A DNA stretch of 64,000 nt from Nitrospiria bacterium (GTDB lineage Bacteria; Nitrospirota; UBA9217): NCBI GenBank assembly GCA_919901555.1, contig CAKKPG010000044.1, forward strand, positions 1-64,000. Direction: 5' to 3'. This document shows, in pieces, positions 50,201 through 59,897 of this stretch. Under the pieces are notes generated by a model. That model did no database searches, was not told where the DNA came from, and saw nothing but the letters and a program-made list of their open reading frames with translations. The number at the start of each line of letters is the position of its first letter. Positions within the stretch are counted from its first letter, which is position 1. The position numbers and the translations under genes were made by a program.

Positions 50201-50543
50201 CAGCATTAAGACGGACTATGGGATGAAGAAAATTATATCGTCAGACACCACCGCGCTTTTTGCGGTTGGCGATAAAGATGAAGCACACTATTTGTGTGCG
50301 CTTTTGAACTCAAATCTGGTGGACAGTTACATCAAAAGCTTTTCAGAAGCAGGGAGGGGATTCGGCGCGCCCTCGGTAATGAATAATCTTGCAATTCCGA
50401 AGTTCAAGGCGGATAATAAAATTCACAGGAAGTTGGCCGAATTGTCGGAAGAGGCGCATGGCCTTGTACAAAAAGAAAAGTCTGCACAGGATATTGAGAG
50501 TCAAATAAACGAGTTGGTGAGAAAGCTATGGAATATAGAGTAA
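47259..50543 (+). CDS. Single-chain restriction-modification enzyme (type IIG-like)
   Basis: 1094 aa from ATG 47259 (GAGG eight bases upstream); the track start lies inside the ntrC relic. The N-terminal part has a PD-(D/E)xK-like site, D69 ... E78-Y-K80 (ADAVYGYVTIEYK). A helical linker follows. The gamma-class adenine methyltransferase core contains FLDPSCGSGTFL near residue 430, GFDLNPLAVLASRTNY and VVGNPPW near 630. The C-terminal 400 residues are probably the target-recognition domain. The combination in one chain fits type IIG/IIL enzymes that cut and N6-methylate at an asymmetric site. The next gene overlaps the end by 16 bases, so it is co-translated. It starts the accessory island. 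Confidence 0.88.
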   Translation: MSAEKKYWQINTEKFAKEIREAAHKATTEEDLKMSVEPLLQNVFTQMGVDVDIVQYEKTAATRFRGKADAVYGYVTIEYKIPGKLSGKANAQKVSEQLQRYLSEQAKAVGQQAEDFLEKAVGIALDGEQILFVRFTKVAVLLQTPVPIEDTQQLLIPEIGAERGFQVTGPFPVSSSSISNLLIFIRASARRPLTAKDLASVFSPACEVARQAVSELYSEVIRAQRRHAPSKVKTFFTEWDRIFGVVYGQELGKAEVSAEETAGLYAIPAGAKLKPLLFAIHTYYAFLMKAIAIELVALQRESRVESFVKGLGAVDDKELLRKLTYLESGADFIDRGIVNFLEADFFSWYLDEWKPEVANVFRAIVRALSEFEPATPILEPEWTRDLLQKLYEVIVPTKLRHDLGEYYTPDWLAGYVVDKSGYTGEVGKRFLDPSCGSGTFLVQAINRAMKQGEGQKKLQPKELADHILTNIVGFDLNPLAVLASRTNYLIAFSRLIPAIRPITIPVYLCDSIVRPESFTKEGELPLEDTIVFTTTKGNYIFPVFMREKNQIDKFTAKMDVALRSKIEPEKFEKQIKTEFRTNPKDTSLLSAVYRHIKTLDDNGENGIWARYIKNAFAPEYLGKFDFVVGNPPWIRWGFLSDEYRERTLKLWHGYGLFSLSGHETRLGGGEKDFSMLFTYACADKYLNDDGVLGFVITIEVFKSKGAGEGFRQFELPKLKDKNIPLKVLGMEDMVELKPFQAANKTSIFFLQKGKKTTYPVPIIEWKRKEGIGRILPEWGMAEVLAKSERIKMKAMPNNPDKPLSSWQTAPSAEMKSYTKLKGTNPYRAYRGASTEPYGIFWLNVKETRPDGNLVIENMYDRGKREIKSVRTAIEPDLIYPAVSGGDIIRFGTKSHFNVLISQDPSTREPFEEDWMLENVPLTYAYLKQFKDDLLSRKSRVMKELAASTEFYAMYGIGEYTFAKYRVVWKRMASRIDAVVLSSIKTDYGMKKIISSDTTALFAVGDKDEAHYLCALLNSNLVDSYIKSFSEAGRGFGAPSVMNNLAIPKFKADNKIHRKLAELSEEAHGLVQKEKSAQDIESQINELVRKLWNIE

Positions 50544-51382
50544 TACTGCCATTGGACCCAAATTACCCGCGTAAGGCCAGGGAGCGTCTGGGAAGCACGG
50601 CCCCGACGCTCTATTATCACGGGAATATTGGTCTCCTCGAGCGCCTCACTATGTCGGTGCTCTGCTCGGACCAGAGCCACGGCAACGAGCTGTTGGAAAC
50701 GAATCAAATGCTCTTTACTATCCGCGAGTACGATCTCAATTATCTGGGGAGCTGGCATTCAGTGATAGAAACTGAAATCTTCCGCGTGGGTCTGTTCAAG
50801 GGCTACAGCACCAAGATCAGACCATCGAAGCCGCTTAAGCTTGGGCAGAAAACCGTAACCCTGTTTTCAGCGAAGGGATTGGCAAGGGAAAGTTACGAGT
50901 CCTATCTTCTTGACCGGTTCTATCCGCCGCTGCACGAGTTCCCCGAACGGGATGAATATTTCCGTCAGGCCGAAGCAGGCGAACTTCTCATGCTCTCCGT
51001 GTGCGATCCTGAAGATGGAAGGCAGTCAAGAAAAAACATCATGGATCGGAACTGGATGGCCTGCGTGCTCGGAGATGTTGTTTTCATTCCCTATGGACCA
51101 AAGGGAACAAAGACCTTTACCACAGCCAAAAAACTAGTTGAAGCACAGATCCCTGCCTTTACTATAGACCACCCCACCTCCGTTGATCTTCATCAACTCG
51201 GCATCCCTGGTTTCAATCGAAAAACAGTCGGAGCGTTCCTCGAACAGCATGGTGCAATCATGGGTGCTGTCGAGAATAAGCAGAACAATATTGAGCAACC
51301 ATATGAACTCCCCGAAAGTAAACCGTCCGTGGTCAAGGAACCAGCGCAGATGACGATTGGTTTTGGGAAAAAGAACGAATAG
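50528..51382 (+). CDS. DprA/Smf-like protein, degenerate nucleotide-binding motif
   Basis: 284 aa. The beginning YRVILPLDPNYPRKARERLGSTAPTLYYHGNIGLLER has the YPxxL...P..LY..Gn pattern of DprA/Smf. In canonical DprA the next strand is V/I-G-S/T-R and later a GxAxGID..AH motif; here they read VLCSDQSHGNELL and LGSWHSVIETEIF, so both are altered. The second half (SVCDPEDGRQSRKNIMDRNWMACVLGDVVFIPYG) keeps the Rossmann-like order. DprA-related proteins occur in several defence contexts. Overlap with the restriction-modification gene suggests a functional partner. The C-terminus is a loose, polar tail. Confidence 0.7.
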   Translation: MEYRVILPLDPNYPRKARERLGSTAPTLYYHGNIGLLERLTMSVLCSDQSHGNELLETNQMLFTIREYDLNYLGSWHSVIETEIFRVGLFKGYSTKIRPSKPLKLGQKTVTLFSAKGLARESYESYLLDRFYPPLHEFPERDEYFRQAEAGELLMLSVCDPEDGRQSRKNIMDRNWMACVLGDVVFIPYGPKGTKTFTTAKKLVEAQIPAFTIDHPTSVDLHQLGIPGFNRKTVGAFLEQHGAIMGAVENKQNNIEQPYELPESKPSVVKEPAQMTIGFGKKNE

Positions 51383-51490
51383 GAAAGAACTGGATGCCGC
51401 CCATTTTGCAGTGATAACGATATTGAGCTTAAAGAAGCTACCCTTTCGTACCAGAACGGAGATGATCGCTCGACAAGGACGGTGGCAAGA

Positions 51491-52306
51491 ATGCCTAAGC
51501 TGAAAACCAAGTCAGTACCAACGCTAGAGAAATATATTTCACTTATAGAGGAATTGCGAGTTAGCCGCAATGGTCCCCTTTGGTACCGAGGCTGCGGGAA
51601 AGTGAGCCATAAACTCAAACCCTCGCTTTACAGGCACAAAGAGTCCAAAACGATAGAGGACTTCATGCGCTTGGAGAAATTGCTTCTTGCACGCTTCCAG
51701 CAAAGGAGTATTCCGTTTCACTCTCGTTCATTGGCCGACTCATGGGAATGGTTGTTTTTCATGCAGCACTATGGGGTGCCGACTAGACTTCTTGACTGGT
51801 CGGAAAGCCCCTTGATGGCGTTATTCTTCGCTGTCACCCTAGCCAGGCACTCACTCGGCTCACGAGGACGGCCCGTATTTAGCAGCGATGCATCTATCTG
51901 GTTCTTGGACCCCGAACAGTGGAACAAACGCGCTGTTGATCTGAAGAGTTTCACTGGCTCAGTTTTGACTACAGACGATCCCAATGCTGGTGCGTACAAA
52001 CCGATTGGCGACATCAAGGCAATGAAACCGCTCCCGATTGCCATTTATGGGGCGCACAACAGTCAGCGGATCGTCGCTCAGCGAGGCGTGTTTGTCTGTT
52101 TTGGAAAAGATACCCACCCGATGGAAGTGATGTATGAACGTGAAGACTTTCCGGCCGACTGCCTCATGAGGTTGGTGATAAAGAAAGGGAGATTGCCGCA
52201 TATGTACGAAGCGTTGAAGCGACACGGCCTCACCGACTCAGTGGCCTTTCCAGACCTTGACGGTCTATCACGTGAGATTAAACGTGAATATTTATTCGAG
52301 GTGTAA
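51491..52306 (+). CDS. FRG-domain protein
   Basis: 271 aa from ATG 51491; the track GTG at 51482 is three bases after AAGGA and less likely. The FRG domain is named for a conserved F/Y-RG, here WYRGCG near residue 35. Its second hallmark, QHYGVPTRLLDWSESPLMALFFAV, is near residue 95. The family has no proven activity; it is abundant in mobile and defence regions. The stop is two bases before the DUF262 start, so the two are an obligate pair in translation. The lower GC content by eye compared with housekeeping genes supports transfer. Confidence 0.87.
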   Translation: MPKLKTKSVPTLEKYISLIEELRVSRNGPLWYRGCGKVSHKLKPSLYRHKESKTIEDFMRLEKLLLARFQQRSIPFHSRSLADSWEWLFFMQHYGVPTRLLDWSESPLMALFFAVTLARHSLGSRGRPVFSSDASIWFLDPEQWNKRAVDLKSFTGSVLTTDDPNAGAYKPIGDIKAMKPLPIAIYGAHNSQRIVAQRGVFVCFGKDTHPMEVMYEREDFPADCLMRLVIKKGRLPHMYEALKRHGLTDSVAFPDLDGLSREIKREYLFEV

Positions 52307-52308
52307 TC

Positions 52309-53415
52309 ATGTTCAAAATCGAGAACCTGCCCTCAAAACCATTACAGTGGTGGATATCACAGAGTACTAAGATCGACATGAATCCCCCTTTTCAGAGACA
52401 GGGCCGCCTATGGTCTCGGGGTGATAAATCATTCCTCGTAGATTCGATACTTAATGAGTACGATATTCCTAAGATATATATAGCTGATTTCACCTACGGG
52501 AATGTAACTCTCAATAAGACGGGGCTCCCATATGCAATTATCGACGGCAAGCAACGGTTAGAGGCGATCTTTGACTTTTACTCTGGCAAAATCCTCCTTG
52601 ACGAAGAGTTCGTCTATCAGCAAAATCCCCGCTTGAAACTGGGTGGGCTTGGTTATTCCGATTTGGCCAAAAACTACCCAGAAGTCGCTGATATTTTCAG
52701 AAATCACCCGTTGTCGGTCGTTCATGTAATCACTGACGAGCAAGGAAGGATTGACGAATTATTTGTCAGGCTCAACCGAAGCAAGCCTCTTACTGGAGCC
52801 GAGATTCGAAACGCCATGTCTGGTCCGTTGACTGAAATCGTCAGACTAATTGCGGGACACGAGTTATTCAAGTTGCGCGTCAAATTTACAACAAAGCGCG
52901 CGCAAGACAAGAATGCTGCTCTGAAACTATTGCTTTTTGAGTTCAATGGCAAGCTCGTAGAGACAAAACGTAACAATTTGGACAGATTTATGAGAAAGGC
53001 CAAGAAGGAATCGAAGGCAACGATCGAATTAGCTAGTCGGAGGGTCATTGATACGCTGGACCGAATGTCCGAGATTTTCTTGCCGGGTGATCCGATGTTG
53101 AGATCGGCAGGTGTTTTCCCTGTTTACTATTGGCTTATCCGCGGAATAGATTCCACAAGTGATCCGTACGTCCGGGAGTTCTTGAACATCTTTGAGAAGG
53201 AAAGAAAGACCAACCGCGAAAAGGGAAACGATCCGTCTCGGGCAGCGAAGGTGGACAGTGAGCTTATGACCTTTGACAGGTTAAATCGCAGCACTGACGA
53301 CGAGCGGAGCCACGTGGAGAGACACAAAATCCTTGAAAAGCGCTTGAAGGACTATTTGCAGGAAGCTGGTAAGTCGAAGACGATACCAAAAAAGAAGGTC
53401 CAGCGTGCGCGATAA
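52309..53415 (+). CDS. DUF262 (ParB/GmrS-like) protein
   Basis: 368 aa. The N-terminal half is a DUF262 domain: NPPFQRQGRLWSRGDKSFLVDSIL, then YAIIDGKQRLEAIFDF (the DGxQR motif that in GmrS and ParB-like proteins binds or hydrolyses nucleotides), then LFVRLNRSKPLTGAEIRNA. The C-terminal half is helical and basic (IPKKKVQRAR at the end). The DUF1524 HNH nuclease of full GmrSD is absent. DUF262 proteins often belong to restriction of modified DNA, so the FRG/DUF262 pair is a plausible defence unit. It follows the FRG gene directly with GAGG as ribosome binding site. Confidence 0.85.
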   Translation: MFKIENLPSKPLQWWISQSTKIDMNPPFQRQGRLWSRGDKSFLVDSILNEYDIPKIYIADFTYGNVTLNKTGLPYAIIDGKQRLEAIFDFYSGKILLDEEFVYQQNPRLKLGGLGYSDLAKNYPEVADIFRNHPLSVVHVITDEQGRIDELFVRLNRSKPLTGAEIRNAMSGPLTEIVRLIAGHELFKLRVKFTTKRAQDKNAALKLLLFEFNGKLVETKRNNLDRFMRKAKKESKATIELASRRVIDTLDRMSEIFLPGDPMLRSAGVFPVYYWLIRGIDSTSDPYVREFLNIFEKERKTNREKGNDPSRAAKVDSELMTFDRLNRSTDDERSHVERHKILEKRLKDYLQEAGKSKTIPKKKVQRAR

Positions 53416-53591
53416 ACCGCACCGCTGACCACCAGCGTTAAGCGCGGAGTAGAGGGTCGCTGCTCGATTCTTGATATAGGTACAGAAAAATGAAAACCGA
53501 GAGACTCAAGTCCTGTATCTTGAATAAGCGTGTCGCACAAAAAATCGAAATAAGATGAATACGTGTTCGTCATGATTGAGGAAGAATTCTT

Positions 53592-54044
53592 ATGCAAACC
53601 AACGTAAAACTTTTTCGAATGTATCAGCTATTATTTTTCTCGTTCATCGTATCTCTCAGTATCATCACCGGCTGCAGCATCCAACTGATAGCCCCCTACG
53701 ATGCCGATACTCAGCGTTCGACGTTTGAATGCGCAAAACTGGTCGATCATTTTTATGGAAAGCTAATGGAAACGGACGAGCCGAGCCGGCAATATGCCAA
53801 ATTCGCCGATCAATACGTCGCCATTGAGTCGGAGTTGAACGCCCTCGTTCTTCGCAACAAGGTGCGAAAGTTAAATGCGGACTCTACGGATATCGCCGGG
53901 CAGATATTGAAGTTCTGGCAAAAATACAAAACGCGGCACAAGAAAGATGACACCTACAGCACCGGCAACGCTGAATTGGATCGTGACCGCTTTGCACGTC
54001 TCTTTGCGTATGCAGTACGGGCCGAAGATGCGAAGCAACCATGA
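53592..54044 (+). CDS. Predicted lipoprotein, hypothetical
   Basis: 150 aa. The signal segment QLLFFSFIVSLSIITGCS has a clear lipobox (IITGC), so the mature lipoprotein starts at Cys. The motif IQLIAPYDADTQRSTFECAKLVDHFY follows, then a helical part. Similar small lipoproteins with a QLIAPYD start are found in diverse proteobacteria without known role. It comes 176 bases after the DUF262 gene; that spacer holds no gene I can support. It may form a pair with the small helical protein downstream. Confidence 0.75.
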   Translation: MQTNVKLFRMYQLLFFSFIVSLSIITGCSIQLIAPYDADTQRSTFECAKLVDHFYGKLMETDEPSRQYAKFADQYVAIESELNALVLRNKVRKLNADSTDIAGQILKFWQKYKTRHKKDDTYSTGNAELDRDRFARLFAYAVRAEDAKQP

Positions 54045-54122
54045 AGAAACATTCATGAACTGCATTCACATGAGAGTATGAAACTCGATCATCGTCATGC
54101 TGCTGTCCATCACCCTCCCCAA

Positions 54123-54143
54123 CCCCTCCCATCGAGGGAGGGG
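54123..54143. repeat. Short perfect hairpin before the small helical gene
   Basis: CCCCTCCC and GGGAGGGG form a perfect 8-bp stem around the loop ATCGA. It is the core of a widespread CCCTCCCCAACCCCTCCC-type repeat. No T-run follows, so terminator function is doubtful. Confidence 0.5.
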
Positions 54144-54165
54144 CTACGATATGAGGAGACTGAAT

Positions 54166-54480
54166 ATGTCCTTTAACGCTGAACAGACTGAAAAAGACAT
54201 GCTGGCGTCGGTGCAGGCCGTAATGGGCGGCGAATGGCCCAAGATCAGTGGCGCGATGCAGCAGGTGCTTAAGGATGAGCGCGAAGCTCTTCAGAGGATT
54301 GCCGCTGCGTATGCAGCAGGCAAAATTAATGACGCCGATCTCAAGAGTCAACTCGAAGACGAAAAGGATACGTTTAAAGCTGGCCTCTCAATGGTTCACG
54401 CCGTAAGCACGGCGGCCATACAGAAAGCCGTGAACGCGGCCATAGACACGCTCTGGAAAGCGATTTCGGCTACGATGTAG
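54166..54480 (+). CDS. Small helical hypothetical protein
   Basis: 104 aa from ATG 54166, which has GAGGAG at proper spacing; the track start at 54097 lies in the repeat. The protein is predicted almost fully helical (QTEKDMLASVQAVMGGEWPKISGAMQQVLKDEREALQRIAAAYAAGKI). It has no signal, membrane segment or cysteine. It follows the lipoprotein gene by 121 bases. Family not recognised. Confidence 0.7.
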   Translation: MSFNAEQTEKDMLASVQAVMGGEWPKISGAMQQVLKDEREALQRIAAAYAAGKINDADLKSQLEDEKDTFKAGLSMVHAVSTAAIQKAVNAAIDTLWKAISATM

Positions 54481-54581
54481 GGGTGCGTTTTGAGCGTATG
54501 AATCGAAGTGGTATCTGTTACAGCGTAGCGGAGGATTCCGTTCAGCAGTTTCTGCATTAGGGTGACATGCCCCGGGAGTGA

Positions 54582-56609
<2,028 letters not shown>

Positions 56610-56705
56610 TGAGCCGCGAATTTCCAAAAGTAGGCGCTTCTCAGCGACGGGAAATGCCGCGATAAGAAAACCTTGATTGACCGCGAGTAAAAAGGAGGAG
56701 AACCA

Positions 56706-57203
56706 ATGAAAACCGGAGCAATTCTGATCGTAGCAGCGTTTCTTATGGTCGGCTGTGTCACGCCGCCGCAAACTTCCCGGGAACTCCGCGAAGGGGTCAT
56801 GGCCGGCAGAATGATGACAAAGATGGACCATAAGGATGTGAATAGGCCGGTGAGTGAGGTATTCCAGGACGTCAAGAAAAATGCGGACCAATGTTTCAAC
56901 GTCCGGGTTACGGGCTCGACTCCCGGCACGTACGGTCCGCAGACCCAAAGCTCGACATATCGTTCCCGTTCGAGGATGACCGGCAAAACGAAAGGCGAAA
57001 TGGTCATGCAGATGGAAGCGCGGGCTTCGGGGAAAATGCCGGAAGGCGGCTATTTTGTCCTGCTGGCGGACATGGAGGAAACATCTGCCAACAAGACCCG
57101 TGTGACGGTATACGGCTCTTCGGTGGGGTACGGCGACGTGTTCCAAGCTATTTTTGAATGGGCTCACGGCAAAGATCGGGCTTGCCCCTCGTGGATGCGC
57201 TAA
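56706..57203 (+). CDS. Predicted lipoprotein, hypothetical
   Basis: 165 aa. The signal peptide MKTGAILIVAAFLMVGC ends in a good lipobox (LMVGC). The mature part has a Met-rich helical segment (MAGRMMTKMDHKDVNRPVSEVFQDVKKNADQCFNV) and then beta-rich sequence. AAGGAGGAG precedes the ATG at ideal spacing. No family recognised. It is followed after 11 bases by nfo, so the two may share a transcript. Confidence 0.75.
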   Translation: MKTGAILIVAAFLMVGCVTPPQTSRELREGVMAGRMMTKMDHKDVNRPVSEVFQDVKKNADQCFNVRVTGSTPGTYGPQTQSSTYRSRSRMTGKTKGEMVMQMEARASGKMPEGGYFVLLADMEETSANKTRVTVYGSSVGYGDVFQAIFEWAHGKDRACPSWMR

Positions 57204-57214
57204 AAATAAATGTG

Positions 57215-58066
57215 ATGAGACTGGGCTTTCATGTTTCTATCTCCGGCGGTTTTTCCCTTGCCGTTCAGCGCGCCTACGAACTGGGCTGTACGTGCATGCA
57301 GATATTCAGCAGGAACCCGCGCGGCTGGACCGTGAAGCCGCTTGATGCTGCGGATATTGCTGAGTTTAAAACGCTGCGCGAGAAGTGGGATATCGGTCCG
57401 GTGTTCGTGCATACGAACTATCTCATCAACCTCGCGTCATCCAAGCCGGATCTTTACGAAAAATCCATCGAGCAGTTCGTGGTGGATCTTGAACGGACGG
57501 AGCATCTGGGGGCGGAGTATCTTGTCACGCACCTCGGCTCGGCTACCGGGAAGGACCCCGCGTGGATGATCGAGCGGGTGTCCTCCGCGCTGAACATGGC
57601 GATGAAACTGCATGCGCCGAAGGCGACGATCCTGCTCGAAAACACCGCAGGCGAAAAGGGCGATGTCGGCTATGAGCTCGAACAGGTGCGCGACGTCATC
57701 GGCCGGCTTCGCGATTCTTCCCGCATCGGTATCTGCTACGACACCTGCCACGGCTTCGCCGCGGGATATGATATCCGGACGAAAGAAGGGGTGGACTCGC
57801 TCGCGAAGAAAATTGATGATACCGTCGGCCTCGATCGGCTCAAGGGCATGCACCTGAACGACTGTCTGCGGGACTTCAACTCCCGCGTGGACCGCCACTG
57901 GCACATCGGCGAAGGCAAGATCGGCCTCGACGGGTTCAAGGCACTCCTGAACCATCCGAAGTTCAAAGACGTCCCAATGATCATGGAAACGCCGAAGGAG
58001 ACGGAAGAGGACGATCCGAGGAATATGAAGACAGTAAGGTCGCTGATTGCCAAACCGAAAAAATGA
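57215..58066 (+). CDS. nfo: Endonuclease IV (AP endonuclease)
   Basis: 283 aa from ATG 57215 (MRLGFHVSISGG); the track start lies in the upstream gene. Endonuclease IV is a TIM barrel with a three-zinc site that incises DNA at abasic sites. Seen are GFHVSISGG, MQIFSRNPRGW, VFVHTNYLINLAS, EYLVTHLGSATG, LLENTAGEKGDVGY, ICYDTCHGFAAGYD, HLNDC, DRHWHIGEGKIG and METPKE. These carry the metal-binding His, Glu and Asp residues. No strong ribosome binding site is present, so translation may depend on the gene 11 bases upstream. Confidence 0.95.
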   Translation: MRLGFHVSISGGFSLAVQRAYELGCTCMQIFSRNPRGWTVKPLDAADIAEFKTLREKWDIGPVFVHTNYLINLASSKPDLYEKSIEQFVVDLERTEHLGAEYLVTHLGSATGKDPAWMIERVSSALNMAMKLHAPKATILLENTAGEKGDVGYELEQVRDVIGRLRDSSRIGICYDTCHGFAAGYDIRTKEGVDSLAKKIDDTVGLDRLKGMHLNDCLRDFNSRVDRHWHIGEGKIGLDGFKALLNHPKFKDVPMIMETPKETEEDDPRNMKTVRSLIAKPKK

Positions 58067-58086
58067 TGCATGGGAGGAATGAACAC

Positions 58087-58548
58087 ATGAAGAAAATATC
58101 CGTGTTTATGCTGATAGGGATTTTCCTGTTTTTAGCCGTTACGAGTTTTGCCTCTAGTCCCGACGACATCCTCGGCGTGTGGTTCAATCAGGAAAAAGAC
58201 GCGAAGATCGAGATTTTCAAGTGCTGGGAGAAGTACTGCGGTAAAGTAGTCTGGCTCAAGGACCCGAACTATCCTGAAGGCTCAAAAGACGGCATTCCGG
58301 GCATGCCGAAGCTGGACCATAACAGTCCCGATCCAGATCTGCGGAAAGCCCCGGTCATCGGCCTCCAGATCGTGCACGACTTTGCCTTTGCCGGCGACAA
58401 CCGCTGGAAGGGCGGTAAAGTGTATGACCCGAAGAACGGCAAGACCTACAGCGGCAAGATGACGCTGGTCTCTCCCAATGAACTGCATCTCCGCGGTTTT
58501 ATCGGCATCTCGCTTATCGGCAGGACGGCGGTCTGGAGCAGGGAGTAA
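58087..58548 (+). CDS. DUF2147 secreted protein
   Basis: 153 aa from ATG 58087 (GGGAGGAA upstream). A Sec signal peptide (VFMLIGIFLFLAVTSFAS) is followed by the DUF2147 pattern: DDILGVWFNQEKDAKIEIFKC, YCGKVVWLKDPN, WKGGKVYDPKNGKTYSGKM, LRGFIGISLIGRTAVWSR. It has full family length, with a lipocalin-like beta barrel expected. The family is periplasmic and of unknown function; the cysteine pair CWEKYCGK is a usual feature. Confidence 0.88.
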   Translation: MKKISVFMLIGIFLFLAVTSFASSPDDILGVWFNQEKDAKIEIFKCWEKYCGKVVWLKDPNYPEGSKDGIPGMPKLDHNSPDPDLRKAPVIGLQIVHDFAFAGDNRWKGGKVYDPKNGKTYSGKMTLVSPNELHLRGFIGISLIGRTAVWSRE

Positions 58549-58562
58549 ATCTCGAAACATCC

Positions 58563-58778
58563 ATGCAGAGCGTCACTATCGCCCTCTTCGACAAGGAATT
58601 CATTCAGACCGGCGTCTTTGAAAAGCGCTTCGCCGACGCGCTCCGCAGGACCTTCGACCTCCGGCCGAATTGCTCCGTTGCTCCGTCGGAAGTTACCCGT
58701 CAGGAGGCGGAGCGGCTGGCCGCTCTTGCAGAAGAGTTCGTAGCCCGCGTGGAAGTTTATCTCCGCGGAAAAAAGTAA
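58563..58778 (+). pseudogene. 5'-truncated HEPN-domain (UPF0332-like) remnant
   Basis: The 71-aa frame IALFDKEFIQTGVFEKRFADALRRTFDLR ... EAERLAALAEEFVARVEVYL matches the second half of HEPN/UPF0332 proteins (pattern LFxxxFVKTG...LFxLRQxGDY...A.EFv..i). The first 50-60 residues with the first helices are missing. The usual RQ-x-GDY after the helix is replaced by RPNCSV. No nucleotidyltransferase partner is next to it. It may be translated but is unlikely to act as a full HEPN toxin. Confidence 0.5.
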
Positions 58779-58815
58779 ACGATCTTCCATGAAGCGCATG
58801 TCCCCAAGTTTTTTC

Positions 58816-58845
58816 TTGACATTCCACGGGATTAAAAAGTATTAT
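58816..58845 (+). promoter_or_regulatory. Putative sigma70 promoter of the heme operon
   Basis: A perfect -35 TTGACA (58816-58821) is followed after 18 bases by TATTAT (58840-58845), about 48 bases upstream of ccsA. It is the best promoter match in this part of the window. Confidence 0.65.
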
Positions 58846-58892
58846 AAAAAGTCTTATTAATCAATCCATTTCATCTTCCGGAGCCCATCCTT

Positions 58893-59705
58893 ATGAATCT
58901 CATATTTTTTCAAGCGGCTATGGGGGTTTATGTCCTCGCGGCCGCGGGATACATTGCATACTTCATCAAACCTGAGCGGAAGACCGCAGCCGTTGCTTCC
59001 CTCTGGGCGACCTTCGCGGGACTCATCCTCCACGGCGCATACTTTGGACTCCGGTGGGCAGAGTCGGGCCGAATACCGGTGACGAACTTCTTCGAGGCCA
59101 TCAATTTCCTCGGCATGGGCATTGTGCTCGTGTTCCTCGTCATGGAGTTCAGGTTCAAAATCCCCGCTCTTGGCTCGTTCATGCTTCCCCTCGTCGTTCT
59201 CCTCATGATGCCCGCGGCCCTGCTTTCGAGCGGCATCGAGGAACTCAAGCCCATACTCAAGAGCGGCTGGCTGGGCGTGCATACGAGCCTGGCGGTCCTG
59301 GGCGATGCGGCCTTCGCCTTCGCCTTCATCGTCTCCATCATGTACCTCATCCAGGAACATCAGCTCAAGACCAAGCACCTGGGGGCGATCTTCCACCGCT
59401 TGCCGCCGCTGGATGTGATGGATACGCTCGGTTACAAGGCGCTGTCCTTCGGCTGGCCCGTGTTCACCCTCGGCATGCTTACCGGCTCCGTCTGGGCCGA
59501 GAGCGCCTGGGGCTCCTACTGGAGCTGGGACCCCAAGGAGACGTGGTCGCTCATCACCTGGGTCATCTACCTGGTGCTTCTCCATCTCCGGACCATCGGA
59601 TGGAGGGGAAGGAAGATGGCCTATCTCTCCATTGCCGGATTCGTCTTTGTTCTGGTGAGCTTTTTCGTCATCAGCCGGCTGGGCATGGGGAAGCATAGTT
59701 TTTAG
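58893..59705 (+). CDS. ccsA: CcsA-type cytochrome c assembly / heme-handling protein
   Basis: 270 aa with about eight membrane helices. The tryptophan-rich WWD-type motif WGSYWSWDPKETWSLITW marks the heme-handling protein superfamily (CcsA/CcmC/CcmF). His residues in GVHTSL and the neighbouring loops would ligate heme. In system II cytochrome c maturation CcsA works with CcsB/ResB; no ResB gene is present here. It could also be the HemX-like variant found beside hemA. Position as first gene before hemA supports a link to heme supply. The next gene follows after a MITE-like repeat. Confidence 0.9.
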   Translation: MNLIFFQAAMGVYVLAAAGYIAYFIKPERKTAAVASLWATFAGLILHGAYFGLRWAESGRIPVTNFFEAINFLGMGIVLVFLVMEFRFKIPALGSFMLPLVVLLMMPAALLSSGIEELKPILKSGWLGVHTSLAVLGDAAFAFAFIVSIMYLIQEHQLKTKHLGAIFHRLPPLDVMDTLGYKALSFGWPVFTLGMLTGSVWAESAWGSYWSWDPKETWSLITWVIYLVLLHLRTIGWRGRKMAYLSIAGFVFVLVSFFVISRLGMGKHSF

Positions 59706-59715
59706 GGATGTGCCG

Positions 59716-59850
59716 AGACGCCAAGATGACAATGCAAAAGTCAAATTTCAAAATGCAAATTGTAAAGTTGCGGTATGGCCTAAGGCCATGATTTTCATTT
59801 TGACTTTTGCATTTTGCACTCTGCATTTTGCATTCATCAGACTTCGTGTC
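59716..59850 (-). repeat. Diverged copy of the 142-bp MITE-like element (copy 2, inverted)
   Basis: On the minus strand it reads CACGAAGTCTGATGAATGCAAAATGCAGAGTGCAAAATGCAAAAGTCAAA and so on, clearly the same element as at 3899-4040. It has several substitutions and a degraded terminal repeat. Copies 1 and 3 lie on the opposite orientation. It separates ccsA from hemA. Confidence 0.8.
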
Positions 59851-59897
59851 TCCGTGGTAGATTTTGTTATGGCTTGTCAGGCGTAGGTGATTAAAGA

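Noticed and set aside
54097-54165. N-terminal extension of the small helical protein
   Set aside because: It is coded by a CCCTCCCC palindrome; ATG 54166 has the ribosome binding site.
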